Positions 12,466-24,770 of a DNA stretch of 64,000 nt are shown piece by piece (the first letter of the stretch is position 1; each line of letters opens with the position of its first letter). The notes beneath the pieces are model-generated. The model saw only the letters and a program-made list of their open reading frames with translations. It was not told the origin of the DNA and did no database searches. A program made the translations under genes and the position numbers. Source of the DNA: Valencia hispanica (taxonomy: Eukaryota > Chordata > Actinopteri > Cyprinodontiformes > Valenciidae); NCBI GenBank assembly GCA_963556495.2, contig OY747712.1, positions 29,589,235 to 29,653,234 on the forward strand, written 5' to 3'.

Positions 12466-15400
12466 GCTGTTTTTTTGCTACATTCATTCAGCTGTCAGCC
12501 ACAAAACACAAACAGGGCTGTATTTATTTATTATCCTACAATGCATCTCCAACAGCAAGGTAGTTGTTGTCATACCTCTACTTATGACCTGGTTGTTTAA
12601 AGAATTCACAAAATTTATATGCCATCAAACATAGTGACATACCAAGTACTGGTACAAACCTCATCGTCACTCAGAACGGCCCTGTACCTGCTATGGTAAC
12701 CCCTTCCCATGTGAGAAAAAACATTTTTCACTCTAACACAGTGGTGGAAATAAACTTCCCTTGTGCTGTTTGTCATACATCTGTGGAACATATTTACTGA
12801 TCTGAGCCAACTCGTTTTGTTTTGCCTTCATTGAAAGACTGATTTTTTTATTTGTATAACACCAAAACAACTCTGGATTAAAACATAGGAAGACTACATG
12901 TTATATCGCTTGCAAATCAATAGATTAAAAAAAAAGCAGAAATAAATATCATGAAACGTCCTACGCCTCTAGCCATGACACTGGATTCCCCAAAAGGAAA
13001 CACTACACACTCTGACAATCACTGCATTATGGTTGCATAAGGGCAACAGGGTAGTATACTAAACACAGTGTGTCCCATCGGTAGTTCTATGTGAAGGTGA
13101 GATGCATCTGTAAGCTCCTGGCTACCTCCTACAGTAGCACAAAAGCGCTATACAAAGGATAAACAATGTTTCTTTGTCGAGCTTTAATGAAATCTGCCTG
13201 GCAGCAATATAGGAGCACTGTGATAACAGTGGTTAACTGTCGAAGGGATAGTTGTTATTTCTTTCATCTTAACTATTGTTAAAATATCATTGTTCAATGT
13301 TCAACTGTTTCTTTAAAAGGATCTAGATTTAGTGTTACCTGTAAAACACGTGGTTTATTCCATGTCTGATGAAAATGTTCAAGTTACAAAGCTTCTCAAC
13401 AAACATAATTGTGCACATCAGTAAAATTGCCCTCCTGTCTGTAATGTAGCACCACTCAAGATGTTTGGAGTTGCTTGAGACTGTTAACTTTACACCCATG
13501 TGATCTGATCTATTTCATTGTGAGGTAAAAGCAATGTTCTGCAACATAAATGTGTGGTACTAACAAGGTAATTATAATATCAATCAGCATTGTCTTAAGT
13601 TCATATAGCAGTTGTGTATGTCATTGTTTCTTTTCAATATGAAATCTCCCAAATGAAAATTATATTAATAAAATTATATTAATATAATTTTCATTAAAGA
13701 GTTTGATATGCAGCAATAAAATATAGCATTAGGTTTTTTTATGTTATTGCTTTTTGGGTGAATATCTTTGCTATATAATACTATTTTTCCCATAGACAAC
13801 TGGCATGTAGAATACAGGTGGTTTAGTCTTTTGTATCTATTTTTATCTTCAGTATAAACATCTCAAGGCAGTTAAAACAAACATATTCAAACCTGCCTTT
13901 CTGCACCATTGTCTTGATAGAAAGCCTTGGTGTCTTTGAAACTGTGATTAAAATTTTCACATCTAAAGAAAGACTAGAGCTTTGGATCACTAGAAGAAAG
14001 ACTGTAAGCTAGATATGTGAGCAGGTATTGTTAGAAAGTCAGGGTTGGTTTGCTTTATTTGCACTTCAATGCGTGATTTAGGTACATCAAAACGCAAAAA
14101 ATCACACAGAAGAATAAAGTGTTAACAAAGGAGTGAACAGGCTTCCATCTGGTGTGGTGTGGAAGTGTGATAGACGGTTCTGATTTATGAAATGCCTTTT
14201 AGCAGTTGGTGAGATATTAACTTAGGTATTAAGCATTCTCTTTTGAAAATGCTTAGAAGTATAAATCAAAGACCTTCTGTAATCTGTAGCTGCTCAATCA
14301 TCACTGTGCAGCAGCGTACATTCATCTGTGCATGTGTTCCCCGTGTCTGTGTCTGGCCGTTTGTATTTTTTACATGTGTGTTCTGGCATGTCTAAGTGTA
14401 TAAATGTTTTCCTCAAGAAAACAAAGTTAATTGCTTCAGTCACTGATATTAGTTGCAAATAATGTGGAATTGGTTGTCTGTGACCCTCAATGTGGTGTCC
14501 TGTGAATTAATATCTCAAACCTCTGGATAATTTTCTTGTAGTGGTAAATGGTTTCATTCATAATTTATTTCCAAAGCACTCAGACAGACATGGTTTTGCA
14601 CACCACTTACTGAAGAAATATTGATAATGCTTGCTTTAGTCTCTTCAGTCCCATCACTGTCCTATTTGTGGTTATTTTGACATTTGAATTGTAGAGTATT
14701 AATCACACTTGGTTTGTCTTTCTGTCCTTGTCACATAGGGGGACACTTTAAAGAGGGGAAGCTTTGCACACCCATCTTGTATCAGTACTGAAATCCAACC
14801 AACAGAGGAAAGGATAGGAGAATTGAGGATTCTAAATGTCATGTTTTGATTTAAAGGCTGCATCTCAGATCTAATTTCCAGCTTTTTGTGTAGGCTGATT
14901 ATTGAGACAGTCGTGCTTGTTGGGTCATCTTGAAGTTTGTGTAGGTGTATGTCTGACAGTTTATTTTTAATCTTACAGTTTACTTGGGATTCCAGTGAGA
15001 GGTGTGCTGAAGAAACCAGACATGTTTTATTTTTATGGCTGATGGTTAAATGGACATTGGAGGGCTTAAACTTTAAACATATTTTGAAAGCAAAACAAGT
15101 GCTGCTTATAAAGTAGTGTGAAATTAGGTACTGTAATTCTATTACAATCACTAATCACCTGAAATGAGCAGATGCAAAGCAGATGTGCACTGCTTCTGGC
15201 AACACAGTCTACACAGCAAATAGGCTCAAGGTTTGACTTGGAGTCCCTGATAGCCTCAGTAGTATCTACTATCCTTCTGTTTTTCAGTCTGCTTTGTTAT
15301 TTAAAGCAATCTGTTTATAAGATTGCAGGGGGCAAATAAAAAATAAATTAGGAACAGGGGGAGGAAAAAGACAGCAGGGTGCAGCCAAAAGAGGATTTTA

Positions 15401-15655
15401 ATTACCAAAGCCTGATTATTCATGAAGTTTTTTTTCTTTTTTTTTTTCCCCCATCAGCTTTTTTCTGAACCAACGCTGGCTTAAGGCCATTGTGGAGAGT
15501 TTTCCACACCAGAGTTGTACTGCTGAGTATAGACCCACTGCTGGTGGACTCCCCACAAGCACTGCTGTCTGACTAAGAGTGAGTCTGCAAGGAATACTCA
15601 AAGGAGACATATGGTAGCTTGTTATTAAAAGTGAAAGGTTTTATGCAACTACAAG
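12466..15655. other. Intron-like sequence, nothing recognised
   Basis: AT-rich. The longest open frame (minus strand, about 14699-15151, 150 codons) has no recognisable domain and no splice context. Only the inverted repeat at 13652-13695 stands out. Confidence 0.5.
13652..13695. repeat. Perfect 18-bp inverted repeat
   Basis: Arms 13652-13669 (AATGAAAATTATATTAAT) and 13678-13695 are exact complements with an 8-nt loop. It is AT-only apart from one G/C pair and probably extrudes as a cruciform or is a short TE scar. Confidence 0.85.
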
Positions 15656-15659
15656 TTAA

Positions 15660-15818
15660 CAATTCTGTGTTGCTCTGCGATAGACTGGTGACCTGTCCAG
15701 GGTGTACTGTGTCTCTCACCCCATGACTGCTGGAGAGGCACCAGCCCCTCTGCAACCCTGCATAGGATGGAGGGGTACAGATAACCATCCATCCATCCAT
15801 CCATCCATCCATCCATCG
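15660..15818. repeat. RTE-type LINE 3' end with ATCC tail
   Basis: The order 'gcgatagactggtgacctgt', 'ccccatgactgctggagag', 'caccagcccctctgcaaccc', 'ataggatggaggggtacag' and then a CATC tetranucleotide array (15785-15818) is the well-known 3' end of a fish RTE-like LINE (Rex3-type GATG tail, as I recall). Only the tail is present, as usual for 5'-truncated insertions. Confidence 0.7.
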
Positions 15819-15870
15819 GATGGTTCTACATTGCGTTCATTCTATAAAAATATTTTAATAGACAAGAATA

Positions 15871-16125
<255 letters not shown>

Positions 16126-16850
16126 AAAATACAATACAACACAAACATACTCTTTTCATATAATTCTTTATAAAACATTGAATATCATTTGTAATATCAA
16201 AAGACAAGTCATTTTAGTATCAATAACCTTACATCAATACCATACGTATTGTGTTACATATGGTTCAGTCACCACAGAAGTACACAACTCACATCCAGTT
16301 GATACTAATCAAATAGACTTTTGCTTTGCTGCAGAATAGGTATAGCTATCCCTGTTAAGATAACTTTGTGACATAACCAATGTGCTTTTAATGTTGTTCT
16401 GTTTTTTCAACCGCTAGTAATAGCTGGGGTCCTTCATACAGACCAACTCCATTGATCCTAGGCTCGGAAAGTTGCTCCAGATTTTATGATTATCTTCTGT
16501 TTCTGACTTGGAGAACTGTGCCGACTGTGTCTTGTTAATTCTTGGCTGATTATTCTGTCTGGCTGTGTTGTTCTTGAAGTAGCAAACATTTGGTCAGAGT
16601 AGAAACAGATTTACTCATTTTACGTGTGTGACCAAAATATGAATATTTTGCTATGCAAAGTTGACAAGCTAGATAAACTGCATGTATTTGCTAATTCCTC
16701 CTAGGTTGTTTAAATTTAGATGTGTCATTTTGATACAAGTTTGTATGTCACATTAGATGTACACTTCTGTGCATTGCTAGATTCCTGTCAGTTTGCTTAT
16801 AACCACAACTGCTTTATTGAGGATGTAATATCCACCCCCCTGCCCAAAAC
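16126..16850. other. Intron-like sequence, nothing recognised
   Basis: No exon, RNA gene or recognised repeat between the microsatellite and the LINE relic. Confidence 0.5.
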
Positions 16851-16856
16851 ACACCC

Positions 16857-17120
16857 ATGCCAGAATCCTGGATATTGATTTTTAGCTCAGTTTTTAATGC
16901 AATTCTTCCCCGGAGACTAATAGAAAATGTTCCGCTACCTAACCTAAAAACTGCCACTCGTTTTTGGATACAGAAGTTTCTGACTTATAGATCACAGTCA
17001 ATCAAAATTGTAAAAAAAGCCTTGCCAACCCCATTGTGCTTAGCACAGGGTGTGCTCAAGGTTGCTTTTTCACCCCATAGATTTTCAACAGACAGCTGTA
17101 TAACCACATGTGCAGAAAAC
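16857..17120 (+). pseudogene. Non-LTR reverse transcriptase relic
   Basis: A decayed frame reads ILIFSSVFNAILPRRLIENV, then RFWIQKFLTYRSQSIKI and further on a remnant of the PQG loop (LAQGVLK). This order (FSSAFNTI, WIxxFLTxRxQxV, PQGxxLSP) is the palm region of fish LINE reverse transcriptases. The catalytic YADD/FVDD box is missing, the frame is broken, and the start of a gypsy LTR follows. Confidence 0.6.
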
Positions 17121-17149
17121 TGTCATAGTGTGGTGTCTTTGTCTATGTG

Positions 17150-17407
17150 TCCTTGATTGTCGCCAGCTGCCTCAAGTTTCTTGATTGTCTCCCTGATTAC
17201 CTTCCCCGTGTATTTATACCCCTGTGTATTCTCATGTCTTTGCTGGTTTGTTGTCGTTTGTAATTCGTGGTCGTTATTCGTCAGTGTCTCGTCTCCTGAG
17301 CTCCTGAACTCTGGTTGTTATCCTGACCGTGATCAACAAAAGAGTGTTTCAACATCTACGCCTTCTGCATTTGAGTCCTTTCCCAAAACAGTAGTCACAG
17401 TATGACA
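17150..17407 (+). mobile_element. Gypsy-type LTR, 5'-truncated
   Basis: A TATA-like TATTTATA near 17210 lies in a 'gattaccttccccgtgtatt' context. The segment ends with 'ttctgcatttgagtccttt' and a terminal CACAGTATGACA, an ...ACA LTR end. The pattern parallels the solo LTR at 24261-24765 but belongs to a different subfamily. The 5' end merges into the LINE relic, so the LTR start is not preserved. Confidence 0.55.
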
Positions 17408-18330
17408 CTACAAACCAGCCAAAAGGACCTAGCAGGAGGAAGACTAATGAGCCTCTTTTTTATGCGGTGCAGCAAGGAGGCAGCCAAGAACTCTCTCCTT
17501 GCATTGGACTCACCTTACGCGTGCTAGAGGTTGGCAATCGTTCCCCCTGGAGTTGGTCCTCGGACATATGAGCTTTGCCAGCGCAACTTCCTGCTGTCCT
17601 TCCCTCGTCGACTGTGTGGTCTTCGACGTTGGGGTGGCCCTACACCTCTCCAGGGGGGTCAAACCGTCAACTGTCGTCCGTCAAAACCCACAGAGCCCGC
17701 TCGTCGCCAGCTAGTCCCGGCTCCTGTCCCAACTCCTCGCTCGCTTGACCAGACCGCTGTCCTTGTACCAGCAGCATTGGCGCTCCCTAGCAAAGGCTGC
17801 GGTGTCACGTTACCGCCAGGTTCCTGGTCTGGCGTCTTGGCTTTGAATTTCAACCTCCCCTGAGATGGACACCGTCAATCTGGTGTGGCTCTAGATGTTG
17901 GCATTAGAAGCTCCCCTCCTGGCCCTCACTGTGGCTACACCAAGCCTGCCCGGGCTCCAGACCTCAGAGCCTCCCGAGGAGATCAAGGCCGATCTGCCTC
18001 GGCTCCAGACTCCTACACTTCCCGAGGGGGTCGAGGCAGATACGCCTCAACTCTAGGCTTCGGCACACTCTGAATAATCCTCAACACTTCTTCGTGGGTT
18101 TCATTGCTGCAGAACTCCAGGGCTTCTTCGTGGGTTTCATCGCTGAAGAACTCCAGTGCTTCTTCGTGGGTTTTATTCCTGCAGAACTCCAGCGCTTCTT
18201 TGTGGGTTTAATCGCCGCCGGCCTGCTGCCTCCAAGACTCTTCGCCGCGGTCTTCCAGTGCCTCTTCATGGGTTCCTACGGTCGGCCACCCTTGAGCCCG
18301 TTCCCTAAACATGACAAAAACCTGATCATT
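17408..18330 (+). pseudogene. Decayed gypsy leader/gag-region sequence
   Basis: Directly after the LTR end, 'aaaaggacctagcaggagga' and 'gcagcaaggaggcagccaag' resemble the start of the internal region of fish Ty3/gypsy retrotransposons, where the leader and gag begin. The stretch is much more GC-rich than its surroundings and contains Pro/Arg-rich chance frames on both strands, but no intact gag motif, protease, reverse transcriptase or integrase. A 36-bp minisatellite occupies 18087-18230. No 3' LTR was found, so this is a truncated insertion. Assignment is by context and memory. Confidence 0.45.
18087..18230. repeat. 36-bp minisatellite, 4 units
   Basis: Four head-to-tail 36-bp units start at 18087, 18123, 18159 and 18195, each beginning CTTCTTCGTGGGTTT or a close variant. 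The period is 12 codons, so one frame reads a repeated FFVGFIAAELQG-like unit. A partial fifth unit follows at about 18238. It lies in the GC-rich gypsy-like block. Confidence 0.85.
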
Positions 18331-18777
18331 ACATTTACAGAATATACCACAGTAGTGAGGCCCATTAATCCAGAATGACCAATCAATGTACAGAAATAAA
18401 GCAAAAAAATGAGATGGTTTGGTTTAAGATAACTTGGTGCTTTAGTGTGTACAAAGTAAAGGACATCAACTTCCAAAGGACCCCACATATTGAGGGGATC
18501 TGAAAGGATCATCACAGTATCCTTATGCTCTGCCTAAGATCTGTTTTGCAGCCACTGGAGGAATTGGTCTCTGATGATTATCTAAGATTTGTCTCATCTT
18601 CTCGTCGAAATTTCTGAACTGCTAACATTAGACAAACAGTACTGCAACATGAAAGGCAGCACAACCAGACTGCTACACAGCTTTCTGCCACAAGCTGTTC
18701 CAATGCTGAACTGATGTTAGGGTCATGTGTTTTCCATTATTGAACTTAGTTTATTACTGCTATTTTTATCTGTCTAT
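18331..18777. other. Unrecognised sequence before piggyBac
   Basis: No recognisable feature between the gypsy-like block and the left TTAA of the piggyBac element. Confidence 0.5.
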
Positions 18778-18781
18778 TTAA

Positions 18782-21533
18782 CACTAGAACGGCCATGGCA
18801 GTCACTTTGACTGTTTTTCAACTTATATGTTTAATTACTTTATGAAAAAAAAAACGTAAAGCCTTGCTATTTCATGACTTTTCCTAAAACTCTGTAAACT
18901 TTCATAAAAAACAGTCAGCTGATTGTCAAACAGCATCTTCAGCTGTGTTTTGTCCAGCAAAAATGTATGTAGTTTTTTCAGTTTTTTCTTTTATATCTGA
19001 AGCAGAGCTAAAATGACACAGAGGTGTAAAAGAAATATGACAGTAGAAATGGCTTTAGAAAGACTGATGAACATGGACAGTGACGATTCTGGAGGACAAT
19101 CTGGCCCGGAGAATGAGTCTGATGGCAGCGACAATTCCTGGGTGAATGAAAGTTCGTCCCCAGATGGTGAGTTAGAGGAGATCCCGAGGAAAAAGAGACG
19201 CCTAATGTCTTCTGACAGTCACCCAAATGCTGTTGTGACAGCTGAAATGTCAGGTAAGCTTTTCCTGTGCTGCGCTACCTTCGGCGCTTTTTAGGGTAAT
19301 TAGCTCAGTAAATAATAATATCAGGCCAGCATAGGCTAAAGGCCAGATTAACATGTGACGACTTTATTTATTTTAATTTTGTTTATTTATTTACTTAATT
19401 ATTTGTATTTATTTATTTATTTAGTTAGTTAGTTATTTCCATTATATCATCATCAAAGGACATCCTGAGCCACCTCCCGCACCTGATGCCAACCAGGAGG
19501 CTAACATACCCTCTCTTTTGGAAACGGTGGAAAATGGAAAGGATGGGACTGTGTGGACAGTTTTTGCTCCTGCTGGATATCCAGGGAGAAGGCAGAGTCA
19601 AAACGTCCTCACTGAAGCCGCCGGCCCCACACCTTACGCAAAGCGCAACATCGATGGTGCCCTCACAGCTTTCCTGTGCATAGTTGATCCAGGCATGCTA
19701 AAGCACATCAGGGAATGCACAGTAGCAGAGGCGCATCGACATCACAGTGACGGCTCATGGGACATGACGGTTGCTTAGCTGAAAGCCTTCATTGCTCTCT
19801 TGTATATCAGAGGTGCACAGGGAGCAAATAATATGGACGTGGACAGTCTCTGGTCAGAACAATGGGGTTTCCCCTTTTTCAAGGAAACTATGTCCAGAAA
19901 TAGATTCAAAGAAATAATGAGATTTTTCCGTTTTGATAAAAAAGAAACCCGACGTGCACGACTGGTGGATGATAGGTTTGCACTGATCTCTGCTACTTGG
20001 AACAAGTTTGTGGAAAACTGCTTTGCCTGTTATAAGCCCGGTCCCAACATCACCATTGATGAGCAGCTTTTCCCCACCCAAGGCCAGGTGTAAATTTATC
20101 CAGTACATGGCAAATAAGCCTGATAAATTTGGATTCAAATTTTGGCTGGCAGCTGATGTCGAGACAAAATACATGCTGAATGACGCTCCATATTTGGGAA
20201 AGGACGAAACGCATAGTAGAGGTCAGCTGCTTGGGGAGAATGTGGTTCTGAAACTGGCCGAGCCATTCATGGGGAAGGGAAGAAACATCACCAATGATAG
20301 TTTCTTCACCTCTCTAAAATTGGCCACCACCTTGCAGACCAGGAAGACCAGCCTTGTGGGTACTCTGGGGAAAACCAAGCGCGAGTTACCGTCCTCCGCT
20401 AAACAGCAAGCGGAGCTGTTCTCATCAAGAGTGCTGAATTGGGGAGGTGCGACGCTTACCGTTTATCAGGGAAAGCCCTGCAAAAATGTCTGTATACTTA
20501 GCACTGTGCACACGGCTGTGGGCATAATTGATGGGCCGAAGGCAAAGTCGGAGTCTTGTTAAATATTATAACGAAACGAAATATGGCGTGGATATCCTGG
20601 ATCAGATGGCTAGGAAGTATTCCACAAAGGGTGGTACACGGAGATGGCCCGTCGCTGTTTTTTATAATATTGTTGACCTTGCGGGAATAAATGCCCATGT
20701 GCTGTTCCAGAAGTGCACTGGCACCCAGATCCAGCGACGTAAATTCTTGCAGCAGCTCGGAGAGGAGCTTCGAGGTGAGTTTATGGAGGGGAGACGGCCA
20801 TCAAAGCAGGTGGAACAAGGTGGTGTTCTAGGCCATCCCGTCTCCAATTTGCAAAAAAGGTGGCAGTGCCAGGTGCGGAGAAGCTGCACAAAAAATAAAA
20901 CTTCCGACACCTGCAGCAGATGCTGCAAAGCTGTGTGTGGGAGTTGCGCTAGGCGAAGAGGTGATTTGCGCTCCCTGTGTCCCATAAATAATTTTATTAG
21001 CCTAATTATAAATAGTGTAAATAGTTAAAATAATATTGATATTGTTGCATTTATAGCTCTTTTTATCGAGTTTTGTCATCCAGCTTGTTCTGTTGCTGCA
21101 TACTTTTTTCATACTACTCATATACTATTTCATACTTGCCGTTACCCTTTACAACATAATTTGATAATATAAAGATCGTTTCTTTTTTGTTTCTGTAATA
21201 AAGGAAACCAGCATTGTTCTCAATTTACAGCGATATGTTTTGTTAAAATTTTCTGATGAGCTGATTGAAAAAAAATGCTCTTCTATGTGTTACACTAATA
21301 GTTTGAGGCTGATGTTTGATTCAGGTGAAAGTTTGCATAAATAAACTTTGTCTATTAAATTGAAAATGGTCTTCTTTCATCTTATTATGGTTTTTAAAAC
21401 ATTGTTTAGCTAATTCATGTTCGTATTATTTCAGTAGTAAACTTGCAAGGTAATATAATGAGGTTTATATAAAACAGTCAAAATGACCGTTAGTGGCCGT
21501 TCTGGTAGTTATAGTATAGTGGCCGTTGTAGTG
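18782..21533 (+). mobile_element. Complete piggyBac transposon (2752 bp)
   Basis: TTAA target sites flank both ends (18778-18781 and 21534-21537), as required for piggyBac. The terminal inverted repeats are CACTAGAACGGCCA on the left and CACTACAACGGCCA on the right reversed strand (13 of 14 match). A second, internal copy of the end motif (CCAGAACGGCCAC reversed) sits about 25 bp inside the right end, together with a shared CAGTCAAAATGAC-like subterminal block. The interior carries one transposase gene with a short intron. Polyadenylation-like AATAAA occurs near 21198. Ends appear complete and only slightly diverged, suggesting a fairly recent insertion. Confidence 0.95.
19013..21028 (+). pseudogene. 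piggyBac transposase, three small lesions
   Basis: The gene encoded a DDD transposase that excises the element precisely at TTAA in the nucleus. Exon 1 (19013-19253) encodes an acidic Ser/Asp/Glu-rich N-terminus and a basic KKRR stretch, and ends at G|GTAAGC. A 205-bp intron ends at CAAAG, and exon 2 starts at 19459. The joined frame would be 602 residues, the usual piggyBac size. Catalytic Asp codons are visible: ITIDEQL (20058), TNDSFF (20296) and YGVDILDQM (20591). A Cys-rich C-terminal finger follows (CxxCCKAVCGSC). Lesions: an in-frame TAG at 19776-19778 in VA*LKAF, one extra C in 20077-20079, and one extra T near 20556-20557. The copy should therefore be inactive. Confidence 0.92.
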
Positions 21534-21537
21534 TTAA

Positions 21538-24255
21538 TGCTTTTTACAATTGTCTAATTTTGTTCTGTACTATTTAGTATGAAGTAAAAGGAGTCAATCC
21601 AATTTACAGGGAAGAAAAATGTCACGACTACTTCTGCTGCAGGTTTCTTTTTGTTCTGCAGTGCTCTGCAGTGTACTGCATTTGATTGTAATAAGAATGT
21701 GTACAACTTATTTATACAAGTTATTAATTTGATGTCCAATATTTTGAATACTCTAGAAAATCTCATTTATGTCATACATAAATGCAGCTTCATTGACATC
21801 CACAGTAATATGTATCTTAGAATCTACCTAAAAATGTCTACTGGATACGAGTATCAGGTCCTGTCTCGACACACTGCTGCACAACCAAGTAATGTTCGTT
21901 AAAGGTGCCAACAGATGAATGTTAATTGGCATGGCGCAGCTAAACACTTTTGATGTGCGTTCCCCTTAAGCCTTGTTGGTTAGCTGGTATTTTGATCAAT
22001 GGATGCCTCTGCTTTGTTCAGGACTCTCTGATTTCTTATGCGTCTACAATATGCCATTTAGGATTTTCCTCAAGTTCTGCCAACACTAAAACACATGACC
22101 TTATAATATCCTACAGTTGTCTGTCAGGACTGTTAAGAATTGTTTCATTAAATAGTTTTACTGGTATACTGTATATAAATGTACTTTGCAGTTGAGTTCC
22201 TCAGTGCAACACTGCGGTAATTCAAACAATAAACTGATTCCATATCTCATAATCCATTCATAGTAAAAAGAGTTGTAGTTGTTGTGTTAATCAGTCATGT
22301 ATTTTAAGTTGATGTAATTTTTGCCCTTTAAGCTTTAGGATATGGAGTGACAACCTGACCTTTTCTTTTACATAGTTTTTATAAAAAAATGTTTTAACTT
22401 GAATACAGCAGCAGAATACAAATCAGCTGTTTGACAGACTAGATGATGCTGTAGTAAGCTCAGTTATCTATTTTTGTGGAGTGAGTATGTTTTCCCTCTG
22501 CCAGTCTGGAGTTTCTCTTCAGATTCAAGACTGGCAATACATCTGAATTCAAGTAGGTAAGAATATGCTTTAGTTGGAGTAGTCATTATTAATAAATAGC
22601 AACTTCTTTGAGGTCTATCCCCCTTAAGCACAAGTTAACATATGTCCATCACTGTGAAACTCTAAAATTAATAAAGGTATGACTGCATTAATGTAATAAA
22701 ATAAAGAGGTCATATTTAAAAGTTTAGTTCTTCTCTATTCCACATAGTACCAATCATAGTTTTGGAACTAAATACCTCTTCCACTATCTATTGTGATCTG
22801 CACACTAGAAATACACATTTAATATCTTTGCCACTTTGATGCCTGTTTACTTTGACATTCTTAGAGGTGGCTAGATAAGCTTTATTGACTGAGTTACTCA
22901 GATGTCACTGTGACTTCATATCAAAGGCCACAGTGTCATAAAAGTTTATCTTATATTAAACTTTCTTTTCCTGCTTAAGTACATTGCATAACCTTCTGAA
23001 GTGACACAGCACCGACACTAAACATGTCAGCATATTTATTTTATTTTGTGTTTTTCTTTTTCTTTATTGCAATTTAAAATTAAGACTGAACTAGCATTAA
23101 CTTTCTGATAAAACTTTTTACAATATGTGTCATGTCTCTTGAGTTCATCAAGGAAGCATGAAAGCAGTGTGGCCCCGCCATGAACTAGCAATGTACGGCT
23201 CTTATCTCTTCCAGGCGTGTGTCTCTGACTGTGCTTTGAGTTATTGCTGCCAGAGTTTGAGAACCATTCATCGGGGTTTCATTAAAACCCAAATTGCTTT
23301 TTCGCTCTAGCTTTCCAACTGTCAGGCTAACAAGTCCTACTTCCTGCCAACTCGATTTCTGGGCTGGGCTTGCTGTAAATAGTAGTTCAATTCCATGAAT
23401 TTGCAGCCCTAACCTCCTCTTAGCTGAGGATAAGGTGCTCTAAAGAGTACATTATCCACTTGCAAAAAGCAGAGCAAAGAACACTCACCCAGGTTACATT
23501 GTGTTAGCAGGGGAAAAAAGAGGGACACAGGGAAGTTAAAATGAACTCTCCAATGGCCTTATGCTTACATGTGGTACTGTCCTTCCTGTCTCTGTTACTC
23601 AAGCGCTCACTGAACAATACCACTATTACCACTCGCCTGTCTAACACCTCCCCCTGCTTTATCATGTTATCTTAAACTGAATTTTTACTAAGGGTGATTT
23701 TGGCATGTGTTCTGTGCCAGTGGCGTCGTCAGTCGATTTCGCTGTTCTCAGTTTAGGCCCAGATGTTTTAAGTCTATGGTTTTACTGACCAGCCACAGGC
23801 TCACCGCTCCCTCAATCACACACAATAAGCCTGGTGTGCTCTACTCTGATCAGCACTAGTGCTGACTTGACTCAGTGTCAGGTTACAGTCAGTTATGCCA
23901 AGCCATCAGTATCAAAAATAAGACGTCTATTAACGGCTTATTAAGGTTTTAACATCCGAGGCATATGTTAACGCCTTGCCATACAATGGCTTGCGATAGT
24001 ATGTCACTACTGTGGGCACACGGCACCTCCCTTCTCCTAACGAGGCCTCTCTGCACAAATGCATGCACAGAAAACTGCGTAGCGCCAAATCAGAAGATAT
24101 ATTTGGATTAGCAACATTTCTATGACTAACTGTAAATGAGTGTTTTTTTTGTTTGTTAATATAAGCATGTTTACTTATGAGTTTTGTCCAGTAGAGGACT
24201 CTTTCGCCTAGTCAGTGACAAGCTGCACTTCCAGCTCAGACTGGAAAATCAAGGA
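21538..24255. other. Intron-like sequence; possible TE debris at the end
   Basis: No exon or RNA gene is seen. The part 23140-23510 is unique-looking and low in simple repeats and might be conserved non-coding DNA. The part 23720-24250, together with 24771-25080, appears to be one unclassified unit interrupted by the solo LTR. Confidence 0.4.
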
Positions 24256-24260
24256 CTTGT

Positions 24261-24765
24261 TGTTGTGATCCCGGGGTGTTTGTCTTTTGTTAGTGATTTT
24301 CCTTAGTTCTATTTTCATGTTTAGCTATTCTTAGTCTTTCTTGTGATTTCTGTACTTTCTGGTTTCCCCGTAGTCTTGTATTTAGTTAGTTTCTTAAGAT
24401 TCTTCTAGTTTCCCAGTTTTCTGTCTCCCAGGCATTTCACCTCCTGTCCCAGCTAATCACTTCCACCTGCTCACTCCCCCTCAGCTGCAACCGCTTCCTT
24501 TAATTGGTCCTGCTCCTTCTCTGCTTCACTCTTCACTCTCCTCCCTCAGTATAAATACGGTCCTCTTTCAGTCACAACTCGCTGGTTCGTCCGTCTTTCT
24601 TCCCCGCCTGATTCCTGCCTTCCTTGTAGCCCGTCTGGTTCCTGTTTTTCCCCTGTTGCTGCCTGTACCCTCCTGAGTTATGTAAGTTCCGTGTGGTTTT
24701 TCATTAAACCTTTTTGTTTTCAACTCTGCTGCTTTTGGGTCCAGTTTAAACTGCAAAACATGACA
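24261..24765 (+). mobile_element. Solo Ty3/gypsy LTR (505 bp)
   Basis: The element starts TGTTGTGATCCCGGGG and ends AAAACATGACA, giving TGT...ACA termini. The 5-bp CTTGT (24256-24260 and 24766-24770) is a perfect target duplication. Inside are a TATA box (TATAAATACGG, about 24550) and a polyadenylation-like ATTAAA (about 24705), followed by 'gctgcttttgggtccag' as in fish gypsy LTR ends. There is no internal coding sequence, so recombination between two LTRs has removed it. The TATA-before-polyA order gives plus-strand orientation. Confidence 0.88.
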
Positions 24766-24770
24766 CTTGT

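Noticed and set aside
14699..15151. 150-codon minus-strand frame
   Set aside because: No domain, no splice signals or promoter, and ordinary AT-rich composition; a chance frame in an intron.
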